A stretch of DNA of 64,000 bases, from positions 124,001-188,000 of the forward strand of contig NZ_LZKL01000016.1 of assembly GCF_001668725.1 (NCBI RefSeq), written 5' to 3'. The notes under the pieces are model-generated. The model made no database searches. It worked only from the letters and a program-made list of their open reading frames with translations, and was not told the origin of the DNA. The translations under genes and the position numbers were made by a program. The stretch is from Mycobacterium sp. E787 (GTDB lineage Bacteria; Actinomycetota; Actinomycetes; Mycobacteriales; Mycobacteriaceae). This document shows positions 25,502 through 34,116 of the stretch, one piece after another (within the stretch, counting starts at the first letter, position 1; each line of letters begins with the position of its first letter).

Positions 25502-26146
25502 TCACATGCCGAAGTGCGCGCGCCTCATTGCGTCGACGGCCTCGGCCGGACCGCTCACCTCGACTTTCGCCGCGCCCCGGCGCCCAAAGAGATAGAGGAG
25601 GACTTCGCCCGGCGGACCGCTGACAAGGGCCATCGGCGCACCCGGCCGCACCGCCACCCGTTCGTCGGTCCCGGCCCACTCCACCTCGAGCCCGCACCCG
25701 CGCAGCCGCCGGCTCAGAAAGCGGCCGCCGCGGCGCACGTTTCGCCACAACCCGGCGTCCATGGCCGGCGTCAGGCCGCGAACGCCGAGCCCGTTGGCCC
25801 TGCGGAGGTCTTCGTGGTGGACGAAGCACTCGTTGAGGTTTGCCATGTCGCGCACCCATCCGATGCGGAAGAACCCGACGGGCGGACCGGACCGGATCCG
25901 CGCTACCAGCCCCGCAAAGTCCGAGCGCCCGGCCAACCGAGCCCGGCGCCGCTCGGCGAACCGTTCGAAGGGCCCGGGCAGCACGAGGCACGGCCCCCCG
26001 AGGAGATCATGTTCGCGCTGCACGAGGTGGGCGGCGAGATCGTGCGCGGTCCAGCCGTCGAGCAGCGTCGGGACGGCAGGGCCGAGCTCCCCGAAACAAT
26101 CGCAGAGCTCGACGCGCTCCTGGGCATCGAGCGGGACGTCACCCAC
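25502..26146 (-). CDS. TIGR03085-type metal-binding protein
   Basis: The 214-residue protein has the DinB/maleylpyruvate isomerase-like helical bundle: TLLDGWTAHDLAAHLVQREHD with a His-bearing metal helix, ANLNECFVHHEDLRRANG with paired His, and a C-terminal beta segment (LLYLFGRRGAAKVEVSG). This pattern is the TIGR03085 family common in mycobacteria, possibly using mycothiol or a metal. GTG 26146 is used. It is divergent from the lipM gene with only 34 bases between starts, so the two promoters overlap or the control region lies inside one gene. Confidence 0.8.
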   Translation of the reverse strand: MGDVPLDAQERVELCDCFGELGPAVPTLLDGWTAHDLAAHLVQREHDLLGGPCLVLPGPFERFAERRRARLAGRSDFAGLVARIRSGPPVGFFRIGWVRDMANLNECFVHHEDLRRANGLGVRGLTPAMDAGLWRNVRRGGRFLSRRLRGCGLEVEWAGTDERVAVRPGAPMALVSGPPGEVLLYLFGRRGAAKVEVSGPAEAVDAMRRAHFGM

Positions 26147-26180
26147 GAAGCCGGAGTTTACGAGCGGTTATGGTGGCCGC

Positions 26181-27455
26181 ATGCAGAAGGCTCGACTCAT
26201 GGACAATCTCCGGCAGATCGCGTCGCTGGTGGTCACGGCGGTAACGGCGCTGTCCACCCTCAACGCCTATCGACCGCTGGCGCGCACCGGTTACCTGTCG
26301 CTGTTCTCGTGGATGTTCGGCCTGGTTGTCACAGAACTGCCGCTGCAGACGATGGCCAGCCAGCTCGGCGGGCTTGCGTTGACGTCCCGCCGCCTGACCC
26401 GGCCGGTGCGGGCGCTCGCGTGGGTCACGGCGGCGGTCTCGGCGGCGGGCCTGCTGAATTTCAGCCGTGCCGGCCACCAGGCCAACGTGCCGCTCAACAA
26501 GGCGCTGGACGACGGGCTGGGGCCCGCCCGCCGCACCGACTCGGAGGGCCTGTGGCGCCGCCCGACCGGCGCCGGCAGCGCCAAGGCGCCCGGCCTGCTG
26601 CGGATGATGCGGATCTACCGCGACTACGCTCACGACTCCAACATCAGCTACGGCGAATTCGGCAGCGCCAACCACCTGGACATCTGGCGGCGCCCCGACC
26701 TCGACCCACATGGCAAGGCGCCGGTGCTCTTCCAAATCCCCGGCGGCGCCTGGACGACGGGAAACAAACGCGGACAGGCCCATCCGTTGATGAGCCACCT
26801 CGCCGAGCGCGGCTGGATCTGCGTGGCGATCAACTACCGGCACAGTCCGCGCAACACCTGGCCCGCCCACATCGTCGACGTGAAACGGGCCCTCGCCTGG
26901 GTCAAGGCCAACATCGCCGATTACGGCGGCGACCCGAACTTCATCGCCATCACCGGCGGTTCGGCCGGCGGCCACCTGTCGGCGCTGGCGGCGCTGACGC
27001 CCAACGACCCGCAATTTCAGCCGGGTTTCGAGGACGCCGACACGAGTGTGCAAGCGGCCGTGCCGTTTTACGGGATCTACGACTTCACCCGGCTCGACGA
27101 CTCGCTGCACGCGATGATGCCCGGCCTGCTGATCAAATCGATCATCAAGCAGCGGCCCTCGACGCACCTGCAGACGTTCGCCGACGCGTCGCCGATCCAT
27201 CAGGTCAACGCCGACGCCCCACCGTTTTTCGTGCTGCACGGCAAGAACGACTCGCTGGCCTTCGTCGAGCAGGCGCGCGCCTTCACCACCAGGCTGCGCG
27301 AAGTCAGCAACCAACCCGTGGTCTACGCCGAATTGCCTTACACCCAGCACGCTTTCGACATCTTCGGCTCGGCCCGCGCCGCGCACGCCGCGGTCGCCGT
27401 CGAGCAGTTCCTCGCCGAGGTCTACACGGCGCAGCTGAAGGCCAACGCGGCCTAA
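26181..27455 (+). CDS. lipM: LipM-like esterase
   Basis: A 424-residue alpha/beta hydrolase of the HSL/LipM group. Its N-terminus has hydrophobic stretches (SLVVTAVTALSTL, SLFSWMFGLVVTELP) that could anchor it in the membrane. The catalytic part has GGAWTTGNK (a variant of the HGG oxyanion motif), GGSAGGH with the nucleophile Ser, HGKNDSLA with the Asp and QHAFD with the His. Length and plan match M. tuberculosis LipM (Rv2284). Position near the antiporter and sseB homologues supports this name. ATG 26181 is used; the stop overlaps the TetR stop by four bases. Confidence 0.8.
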   Translation: MQKARLMDNLRQIASLVVTAVTALSTLNAYRPLARTGYLSLFSWMFGLVVTELPLQTMASQLGGLALTSRRLTRPVRALAWVTAAVSAAGLLNFSRAGHQANVPLNKALDDGLGPARRTDSEGLWRRPTGAGSAKAPGLLRMMRIYRDYAHDSNISYGEFGSANHLDIWRRPDLDPHGKAPVLFQIPGGAWTTGNKRGQAHPLMSHLAERGWICVAINYRHSPRNTWPAHIVDVKRALAWVKANIADYGGDPNFIAITGGSAGGHLSALAALTPNDPQFQPGFEDADTSVQAAVPFYGIYDFTRLDDSLHAMMPGLLIKSIIKQRPSTHLQTFADASPIHQVNADAPPFFVLHGKNDSLAFVEQARAFTTRLREVSNQPVVYAELPYTQHAFDIFGSARAAHAAVAVEQFLAEVYTAQLKANAA

Positions 27456-28045
27456 CTGAGCACCCGCTCCACCACCCCCGCGATCATCGCCTCCGGGTCC
27501 TGCTCGATCCCGACCGCGGCCAGCTCGCCGCCGATGGCAAGCGACGCGACGCCGTGCACCAGCGACCACAGCGGCGCGGCAACCGCCCGCGGATCCCGAC
27601 CGTCGGCGAGCCCCGCGATCGCGTCGAGCAGGTCGCCGAACGCTCGATCAGCGGCCACCCCCAGGCCCGGATGGTCGGCCTTGGAGATCTCCGACCCGAA
27701 CATCACCCGGTAGTGGTCCGGATGCGCGACGGCCCAGCGCACGTAGGCGCGGCCCAGTTCGACCACCCGGGCCCTCGGGTCGGACGCGCCGTCCGCGGCC
27801 GCGACCAGCGCAGCGTGCAGATCGTCGAATCCCTGTTCGGCGACGGTGGCCAACAGCTCGGCCTTGTCGGCGAAGTGGCGGTACGGGGCCGCGGCGCTGA
27901 CGCCGGCGCGGCGCGCGGCCTCGGTCAGGGTGAAGCCCTTCGGCCCCTTCTCGGCCACCAGCGACAGCGCGGCGCTGGTCAGCGCCCGTTTGAGGTCGCC
28001 GTGGTGGTAGCTGCCCCGCCGCGACGCGGCCGTCTTCCGTGACAT
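27452..28045 (-). CDS. TetR/AcrR-family regulator
   Basis: The 197-residue protein has the TetR HTH (FTLTEAARRAGVSAAAPYRHFADKAELLATV) at residues 35-70 and a C-terminal part of the WHG type (DHYRVMFG, APLWSLVHGVASLAIGGEL). ATG 28045 stands next to a palindrome at 28054-28079 that also flanks the divergent DUF1707 gene, so it most likely represses itself and that gene. The ligand is unknown. Its tail overlaps lipM by four bases, so lipM and tetR are convergent, not one operon. Confidence 0.9.
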   Translation of the reverse strand: MSRKTAASRRGSYHHGDLKRALTSAALSLVAEKGPKGFTLTEAARRAGVSAAAPYRHFADKAELLATVAEQGFDDLHAALVAAADGASDPRARVVELGRAYVRWAVAHPDHYRVMFGSEISKADHPGLGVAADRAFGDLLDAIAGLADGRDPRAVAAPLWSLVHGVASLAIGGELAAVGIEQDPEAMIAGVVERVLS

Positions 28046-28053
28046 GTTGACGA

Positions 28054-28079
28054 CATTAACATCGTGGTCTATGTTAATG
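28054..28079. promoter_or_regulatory. TetR operator palindrome
   Basis: Perfect 9-bp arms, CATTAACAT and ATGTTAATG, separated by eight bases (CGTGGTCT). It lies between the divergent starts of the TetR gene (28045) and the DUF1707 gene (28112). The size and position fit a TetR dimer site controlling both genes. It is AT-rich in a GC-rich setting, as promoter elements usually are. Confidence 0.8.
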
Positions 28080-28111
28080 CTATTCACATCAGTCGGAAGG
28101 AGAAAGTGACC

Positions 28112-28552
28112 ATGACCGTCACGACCGTCCGCGTCGGCAACCGAGACCGGCAGACGACCGCCGATCGCCTGGGACAGGCGCTCGCACAGGGCTATCTGGA
28201 GTTGGACGACTACGAGCGGCGCGTGCAAAGGGTGTTCCAGACGCACACAGCCGGGGAGCTCACGGACGTGGTCGCCGACCTGCCGCTCGATCGCATCCGG
28301 CGCGCCGATCCCCGCCGCCACGCCGCCAAGGCCGCCGCCGCCCGACTCGGGGTGCGCATCCACCTCGGCGCGTACCTCGCGATGACGGCCATCGTGCTCG
28401 CCGTCTGGGCGGCGGTCGCGGTCACGAGCGGCGCGACGTACTTCTGGCCGATCTGGCCCATCCTCGGCGCGGCGATCGGCCTCGTCAGCCACGCCTTGGC
28501 CGTCCGGCCGGTCACGAAAACCGCTACACGCCAGGGAGCTTCAACCGCGTGA
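28112..28552 (+). CDS. DUF1707 protein with two membrane helices
   Basis: The 146-residue protein starts with a DUF1707 domain (RVGNRDRQTTADRLGQALAQGYLELDDYERRV and TAGELTDVVADLP), followed by a basic linker and two membrane helices (AYLAMTAIVLAVWAAVAVTSG; FWPIWPILGAAIGLVSHALAV). Both halves match the common actinobacterial DUF1707-2TM plan. GGAAGGAG lies upstream of ATG 28112. The divergent TetR and shared palindrome suggest it is induced by a small ligand. Its function is unknown. Confidence 0.85.
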   Translation: MTVTTVRVGNRDRQTTADRLGQALAQGYLELDDYERRVQRVFQTHTAGELTDVVADLPLDRIRRADPRRHAAKAAAARLGVRIHLGAYLAMTAIVLAVWAAVAVTSGATYFWPIWPILGAAIGLVSHALAVRPVTKTATRQGASTA

Positions 28553-28600
28553 TGCCCGGGCCGCTGTCGGCGCGCGTCGCCGGGCGGATGTGCAACCGGC

Positions 28601-29398
28601 CTAGCCCAGGATCGGGAAGCGGCGCTTGCGCGCCAGCTCGTCGAGGCACTTCTGCATCAGGCCGCGCACGAGGGCGTCGAGGTGTTCGACGTCGGGGGCC
28701 TCACCGAATTCGGCGGTGATGTGGATCGGCTTCAACACCTCGGTGACGATCTTGGTGGGCAGTGGCACGTTGACCGGCGCGAGCACGCTCAGGCCGAACG
28801 GCCACCCGAAAGTGATTGGCAGGATGTCGGTTCGGAAGAACTTGCGCTCGAACTTGGTGAGCCGAAGCAGCCGCGACAGCCACGTGCCGCGGCTCAGGTA
28901 CAGCTGGCCCTCCTGCCCGCCGATGGAGACCGCCGGCACGATCGGCACCCCGGCCTCGATGGCCGTGGTCACGTAGCCGGTGCGACCGCCGAAGTTGATG
29001 ACGTTCTCGCGCATGCTGGGCCGGTAGACGTCGAAATCCCCGCCGGGGAAGACCAAGACGACGGCGCCGGAGGCCAAGGCCTTGGCCGCGTTGTCGCGGG
29101 TCGCCCGGATCACGCCCGTGCGGTTGAGGAATTCGCCCGCGGGTCCGGCGAATATGGTGTCGAACCCCAGCGCAAAAAGCGGGCGCTCGTAGCCGAATTT
29201 GTCGTAATAGTCGACGGCGAACACCGACAGGTCGAACGAAGTGAAGCCGCCGGAATGGTTTGACACCACCAACGACGCGCCGGGCGGGATGTTGTCCAGG
29301 CCGCGGACCTCGGACCGGAAATAGCGCTTGACGATCGGCCGGGTCAGCGCGACGACGTGCTCGGTCAGGCCGCGATCCCATTTGTCGATGTCGCTCAT
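28601..29398 (-). CDS. Lysophospholipid acyltransferase family protein
   Basis: The 265-residue protein has the acyltransferase hallmark SNHSGGFTSFD near residues 46-56 (an NH...D variant), FAGPAGEFLNRTGVIR and FPGGDFDVYRP in place of the FPEG block, and VPIVPAVSIGGQE. The spacing between His and Asp is longer than the canonical HX4D, but this NHSGG form is seen in mycobacterial relatives. It should transfer an acyl group to a lysophospholipid or glycerol phosphate. ATG 29398 is the first start. It likely sits at the membrane face. A phosphatidate or lipid-assembly role is inference. Confidence 0.85.
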   Translation of the reverse strand: MSDIDKWDRGLTEHVVALTRPIVKRYFRSEVRGLDNIPPGASLVVSNHSGGFTSFDLSVFAVDYYDKFGYERPLFALGFDTIFAGPAGEFLNRTGVIRATRDNAAKALASGAVVLVFPGGDFDVYRPSMRENVINFGGRTGYVTTAIEAGVPIVPAVSIGGQEGQLYLSRGTWLSRLLRLTKFERKFFRTDILPITFGWPFGLSVLAPVNVPLPTKIVTEVLKPIHITAEFGEAPDVEHLDALVRGLMQKCLDELARKRRFPILG

Positions 29399-29471
29399 TC
29401 ACCGAGTTTCATCCGCACAAATAGCGGTCAATAGGGTATTTGGTCAGCTAGAGCTTGCGACGAACGCCTGG

Positions 29472-29912
29472 CTACTGCACCGTCACCCTCGCCGTGTACG
29501 TGCACGCGGGTTGGGTGTTCTTGCCGACGAAGCTCGTGTACGAGGTGGTGATCGTCGTCGTCCCCGGTTTCAGCGCCGCGAACGTCCACACCTCCGTGCC
29601 GGGCGCCCCCAGCGCGTCGGAGGTGGGTTGCACGAACTCGTGGCTGGTTTGCTTGATGACCGTCGAATCCCCGATCTTGGTGTCGATCGCCCACCGGTAC
29701 GGGGTGGAATAGTTGGAGCCCAGCTTCACCGTGAGCGTGTTGCCGACGGCCAGCGTGACGTTCTGCGTGATGGCGCTCTGCTTCAGCACGTCACCCATGG
29801 GGACCTCGAGCGTCTTGCTGTTCGGCGGGTTCCTGGATCCGAAGTGACAGCCCACGGCCATCGACGCCATGAGCACGGCGACCGCCAGGAGCAGCCTGGT
29901 CTTCACGAACAT
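29472..29912 (-). CDS. Chagasin-like (I42) secreted lipoprotein
   Basis: The 146-residue protein has a lipoprotein signal: basic start, hydrophobic run, and VGC at residue 22 as the lipobox Cys. The mature part has the I42 inhibitor features: SNYSTPYRWAI in the position of the NPTTG loop, a Gly-rich middle loop, and GTEVWTFAALKPGTTTI for the RPW/F loop. Proteins of this type inhibit cysteine proteases. The first loop departs from the consensus, so inhibition is not assured. No partner protease is next to it. Its use against host enzymes is speculation. Confidence 0.75.
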   Translation of the reverse strand: MFVKTRLLLAVAVLMASMAVGCHFGSRNPPNSKTLEVPMGDVLKQSAITQNVTLAVGNTLTVKLGSNYSTPYRWAIDTKIGDSTVIKQTSHEFVQPTSDALGAPGTEVWTFAALKPGTTTITTSYTSFVGKNTQPACTYTARVTVQ

Positions 29913-29996
29913 TCCCCCTTCGATGCGCCTTCCAACGCCTCCGCACCCTAATATCCCAGCTTCGGCGTTGTCGCGAAGGTGCGCTGGTAGCGGGGG

Positions 29997-30806
29997 TCAG
30001 TGCGACCGTCTGCGGGGGCCGCGCGGCAGATATGCGCGGATGGCGTCGCGGTAGGGCAGTTGACCCGCGGCCAGCTGTTCGCGGAGGTATTGCTCGAAGG
30101 TGATGGTTCCGGCGGCGTTTTCCGGGACCAGCAAGGCCCCGGCGCGGATGCCGCCAAACACCTTGCCGGGCAATCGGATCGGGACGACGGGTCGGCGCTT
30201 ACCGACAATCGCCAGGTAGCCGGCGGCCAGGTCGTCGAGCCCACGCGCCCGCGGGCCGCCGAAGTCCGGGGCGCGCCCGACCGGCTCGCCGAGCGCCAGG
30301 TGGGCCAACCGCGCGCCGACGTCGCGCACGTCGACCGGTTGGAACCTCAGGCCCGACGGCAGCGCCATGACCGGCGGTTTCGCGAGCATGCGCAGCACGA
30401 AGGCGATCAGGTCGTGGAACTGCGTCGCGCGCAGCACGGTCCAGGGCAGGCCCGACGCGGCGATCGTGCGCTCGTTGGCGAGCATCGTGCGATACAGGGC
30501 GAACGGGACACGGTCGATCCCGACGATGGAGACGTAAACCAGGTGCGGCGATCCCGCCTGTTCGGCGGCCGCGACCAGGTGCTCGGTGGGATAGACGCAG
30601 TGCACGATCGTGTCGACACCGTTCATCGCCACGTCGAGCCCTGCACCGGTTCGCACGTCGCCGACGACATGTTCGACGTCGGCGCCCTGGTGCGGCCGCC
30701 GCCCGCGGCTCAGGACCCGCACGTCTTTGCCCGCGGCGGTCAACTGTTCGACGACGACGCGGCCCACGGTGCCGGTGCCGCCGGTTACCAATACTCGATT
30801 CGCCAT
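29997..30806 (-). CDS. NAD(P)H-binding NmrA/SDR-type protein
   Basis: The 269-residue protein is an atypical SDR: VLVTGGTGTVGRVVVEQL at residues 5-22 binds the cofactor, VDTIVHCVYPTEH and LVYVSIVGIDRV follow, and WTVLRATQFHDLIA and PVDVRDVGARLA are typical of NmrA-like reductases. No catalytic Tyr-x3-Lys pair is evident, as is common in this subgroup. Functions in the family range from redox sensing to quinone reduction. ATG 30806. The gene is divergent from the MauE-thioredoxin fusion with 85 bases between starts. Confidence 0.85.
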   Translation of the reverse strand: MANRVLVTGGTGTVGRVVVEQLTAAGKDVRVLSRGRRPHQGADVEHVVGDVRTGAGLDVAMNGVDTIVHCVYPTEHLVAAAEQAGSPHLVYVSIVGIDRVPFALYRTMLANERTIAASGLPWTVLRATQFHDLIAFVLRMLAKPPVMALPSGLRFQPVDVRDVGARLAHLALGEPVGRAPDFGGPRARGLDDLAAGYLAIVGKRRPVVPIRLPGKVFGGIRAGALLVPENAAGTITFEQYLREQLAAGQLPYRDAIRAYLPRGPRRRSH

Positions 30807-30891
30807 GGCCTAGGAACCGGGCAGGCGCGCCGGATGTGACAGCAGATCGCTCACCCTGCCAGCCTGCCACGCCGGTGCCTACGATTCGCAA

Positions 30892-32343
30892 GTGACGTTA
30901 TTGGCGGCGCGACTGGTCCTGGCGGGAATGTTCACGGTCGCCGCGCTGGCGAAGCTGTCAGATCGCGGTGGCGCGCGGCGGGCGGTGACGGCGTTCGGGG
31001 TGCCAAGCGCGGCTGCGGGATTCGCGGGAACGGCGCTGGTCGCCGCCGAGTTCGGCGTCGCGGCGCTCCTGCTGACAGCGCCGCGGACGGGCGCGGTGGC
31101 CGCCTTGATCGCGCTCGCCGCATTCAGCGCGGCCGCGCTGGTGAGCCTCTGTCGCGGGCGGCGCCTGGAGTGCCACTGCTTCGGGCGGTTGTCGTCCGGA
31201 CCGCTGGGGTGGTCCACACTGGCCCGCAATGGATGCTTCGCGGCGCCGGCCGCATTGATGGCTCTCGACGGTCACTTCGCTTGGCTCACAACGACTTTCG
31301 CGGTGGTCATGCTCGGGCTGTGGCTCGGCCCCGCGTCGCGCCGGCGGTCTACCGCCACCGGCTTGGCGCTGCCGGGCCGGGACGGCCGGATCCGGACGCT
31401 CGAGAGCCTGCAGGACGACCACCGGCCGCTCGTCCTCGTCTTCAGCCAACCCGGCTGCGGCGCGTGCGAGGCGTTGCTGCCCGAGCTGGCCGGCTGGCAA
31501 CGCGACCTGGCCGGGCGCGTCACCGTCGCACTGATCAACGGCGGTCCCGCCGGCAACCGCGTGCCGACGGAGCTCGTCGACGAGTCGCGGGCGGCGTTTG
31601 CCGCCTACGGCATCACCGCCACGCCCAGCGCGGTGCTCATCGACGGCGGCCGCCGGGTGGACACGGCGCGCGGCGCCGACGCCATCGGCGAGCTCGTCCA
31701 TCGCGCGGCGCAGGCTTCCGGTCGGACCGGGCTGACCCGCCGCGGACTGCTCCGGGGAGCATCGGTGGGCTTGCTTCCCGCCGTCGCGGCCACCGCGGCC
31801 GCCTGCGACGGGGGTGGCAAGAACAGCCTGCCGAGCAACATCGACGCCTTCGAGGTCGACGGCGCCTGGTTGTGCAACCAGACCTTCGCGCTCTGCACGA
31901 CGGCGCCCTGTGTGCCGTCGCCGACCGACCCCGGCATCTCGGTGTGCGACTGCGTCGTCGTCAACGGCTACTCGGTCGGATTCCGCAATTGCAACGACCG
32001 GGCACAGTCGGGCAGCAAGGTGCGGTCGGCCTTCTCGACGGTCAACGTCAACGCGAATTTCGGTGTGCTGACCTGCCCGTCGGGGGTGCCGTGGGCCAAC
32101 TGCCTCGACGTCGAGTGCGAGATCGATCCCAACAACCCGGCGGTGGCCAAGTGCCAATGCCTGACGGTGACGACCGGCGAGTCGCGGACCTTCGCAGGCG
32201 GCTGCCAAACCGCCACCTGCACGTCGACCATCTGGTCGGCCGCCACGCCGGACCTGCCGGCCACCGCCCAGTACCGCAAAGGCATGAGCCAGATCGGTCA
32301 GCCAGTTAACTTTCCGAAAACCTGTCCGGCGCCGCATCCCTAG
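30892..32343 (+). CDS. MauE-thioredoxin-twin-Arg-Cys-rich fusion protein
   Basis: One 483-residue chain holds parts normally seen in separate proteins. Residues 1-145 are a four-helix MauE/DoxX-like membrane domain with a CHC pair at 94-96; 155-275 are a thioredoxin domain with CGAC at 189-192 and a TATP cis-Pro loop; 283-305 read like a Tat-type signal with lipobox (TRRGLLRG ... AATAAAC); the rest is a secreted-type domain with 14 Cys. GTG start. MauE plus thioredoxin modules serve disulfide chemistry of secreted proteins such as amine dehydrogenases, whose small subunits are Cys-rich and Tat-exported. A missed stop or fusion is possible. Confidence 0.8.
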   Translation: MTLLAARLVLAGMFTVAALAKLSDRGGARRAVTAFGVPSAAAGFAGTALVAAEFGVAALLLTAPRTGAVAALIALAAFSAAALVSLCRGRRLECHCFGRLSSGPLGWSTLARNGCFAAPAALMALDGHFAWLTTTFAVVMLGLWLGPASRRRSTATGLALPGRDGRIRTLESLQDDHRPLVLVFSQPGCGACEALLPELAGWQRDLAGRVTVALINGGPAGNRVPTELVDESRAAFAAYGITATPSAVLIDGGRRVDTARGADAIGELVHRAAQASGRTGLTRRGLLRGASVGLLPAVAATAAACDGGGKNSLPSNIDAFEVDGAWLCNQTFALCTTAPCVPSPTDPGISVCDCVVVNGYSVGFRNCNDRAQSGSKVRSAFSTVNVNANFGVLTCPSGVPWANCLDVECEIDPNNPAVAKCQCLTVTTGESRTFAGGCQTATCTSTIWSAATPDLPATAQYRKGMSQIGQPVNFPKTCPAPHP

Positions 32344-32514
32344 GCCGGCGTTTCGGGCCCCGCGGCGCACGGGTCGGTCCGACCCCCGGCCCGACTCGCG
32401 AACTCGATAGCGCATGCGCAACCGCTTTCGAGATCCGCCTGGCACCCCGCGCACAGAGCTTGAGGCCCTGACCCACGCGCCGCGCAAACCGCGCGGGTCC
32501 GGCAGGATGGGCTG

Positions 32515-34107
32515 GTGTTTGGCCTCGTCCTGATCGTCGCGCTCGTCTCCACCGTCATCGTGGGGACGGTCATTGGCCGGCGCTACCGCGTGGGCCCGCC
32601 GGTGCTGCTCATCCTGCTCGGCGCGCTGCTGGGCCTGATCCCCCACTTCGCGCACATCAAGATCGACGGCGAGCTCGTGCTGCTGCTGTTCCTGCCCGCG
32701 ATCCTGTACTGGGAGGGGCTGAACACCAGCTTCCGCGAGATCCGGGCGAACGCCCGCATCATCGTGTTCCTCAGCGTCGCCCTGGTGATCGCCACCGCGG
32801 CGGCCGTGTCGTGGACGGCACGATCGCTGGGCATGGACCCGCACGCGGCGGGCGTGCTCGGCGCCGTGCTCTCCCCGACCGACGCCGCCGCCGTGGCCGG
32901 CCTGGCGAAAAAGCTGCCGCGCCGGACGCTTACGGTGCTCAAGGCGGAGAGCCTCATCAACGACGGCACCGCCCTGGTGCTGTACGCCGTCAGCGTCCAC
33001 ATCGCGGTCGGCGGGTCCGCGATCAGCCCGCTGCAGGTAAGCGGCCGGTTCGTCCTTTCCTACCTCGGCGGCATCGCCGCCGGGCTGCTGGTCGGCGGGG
33101 CGGCGACGCTGATCCGCAAACGACTCGACGCCCCGCAAGAGGAAGGCGCCCTGAGCCTGCTCACGCCGTTCGCGGCGTTCCTGCTGGCCCAGGCATTCGA
33201 CTGCAGCGGCGTGGTCGCGGTGTTGGTCTCGGCCCTGGTGCTCGCCTACGCGGGCCCGCTGGTGATCCGGGCGCGGTCCCGCCTGGAGGCCTACGCCTTC
33301 TGGGACATCGCGACGTTCCTGCTCAACGGCTCGCTGTGGGTGTTCGTCGGGGTGCAGATCCCCGGCGCGGTGCGCGGGATTTCCAACGTCGACGGCGGAC
33401 TTCGCCACGCCGCCTACCTCGCCCTGGCCATCACGGGCGTCGTGATCGCCTCCCGGATCGTGTGGGGCGAAGCGACCACCGCGCTGCTTCGCCTCGTCGA
33501 CCGCCGGGCGGTGCAGCGTGAGCGCCGCGTCAACTGGCGTCAACGTTTCGTCACCGCATGGTCGGGGTTCCGCGGGGCCGTGTCGCTCGCGGCGGCGGTG
33601 GCCGTGCCGACGACCACGCTCAGCGGCGCGCCGTTCCCGGACCGCAGCCTGCTGATCTTCATCGTGGTCTTCGTCATCCTGGTGACCGTCCTGGTGCAGG
33701 GCACCACGCTGCCGGCCGTGGTCCGCTGGGCCAAGATGCCCGACGACGTCGCCTACGTCCGGGAACTGGAACTGGCCCGAACCCGCGGCGTCGAAGCCGC
33801 CCTCGCCGCGCTGCCCACCGTCGCCGACGAGGTCGGCATCGGCGACGACCTGCGGCGCCGGTTGCAGAAGGAATACGAGGAGAAGGCCGCGCTCGCCCAG
33901 GCCACCGAGGACGGTTCGGCGAACAGCCGCCTGCTCAAGGGCAAGGAAAAGGTCCGGCGGGTGCGGCTCGGCGTGCTCGAACACAAGCGTCGCGAAATCA
34001 CCGATCTGCGAAACCAAAACCTCATCGACGACATCGTGCTGCGCGAGTTGCAAAACGAGATGGACCTCGAGGAAGTGCAACTGCTCGACGCCGCCGACGA
34101 CCGCTAG
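32515..34107 (+). CDS. CPA1-type Na+/H+ antiporter
   Basis: The 530-residue protein has about twelve membrane helices. Typical CPA1 elements are VVLLFLPAILYWEGLN-like in helix 3, LSPTDAAAVAGLAKKL and AESLINDGTALVLY, which contain the Asp residues of the ion-binding core, and a long charged cytoplasmic C-terminal tail (EYEEKAALAQ, EHKRREITDLRNQN). Length and plan match the mycobacterial Rv2287-type exchanger. GTG 32515 is the start. It should exchange Na+ or K+ for H+ at the plasma membrane. It lies near a conserved motif at 32411-32430 that recurs at 53009. Confidence 0.9.
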   Translation: MFGLVLIVALVSTVIVGTVIGRRYRVGPPVLLILLGALLGLIPHFAHIKIDGELVLLLFLPAILYWEGLNTSFREIRANARIIVFLSVALVIATAAAVSWTARSLGMDPHAAGVLGAVLSPTDAAAVAGLAKKLPRRTLTVLKAESLINDGTALVLYAVSVHIAVGGSAISPLQVSGRFVLSYLGGIAAGLLVGGAATLIRKRLDAPQEEGALSLLTPFAAFLLAQAFDCSGVVAVLVSALVLAYAGPLVIRARSRLEAYAFWDIATFLLNGSLWVFVGVQIPGAVRGISNVDGGLRHAAYLALAITGVVIASRIVWGEATTALLRLVDRRAVQRERRVNWRQRFVTAWSGFRGAVSLAAAVAVPTTTLSGAPFPDRSLLIFIVVFVILVTVLVQGTTLPAVVRWAKMPDDVAYVRELELARTRGVEAALAALPTVADEVGIGDDLRRRLQKEYEEKAALAQATEDGSANSRLLKGKEKVRRVRLGVLEHKRREITDLRNQNLIDDIVLRELQNEMDLEEVQLLDAADDR

Positions 34108-34116
34108 GGCGCCCTG

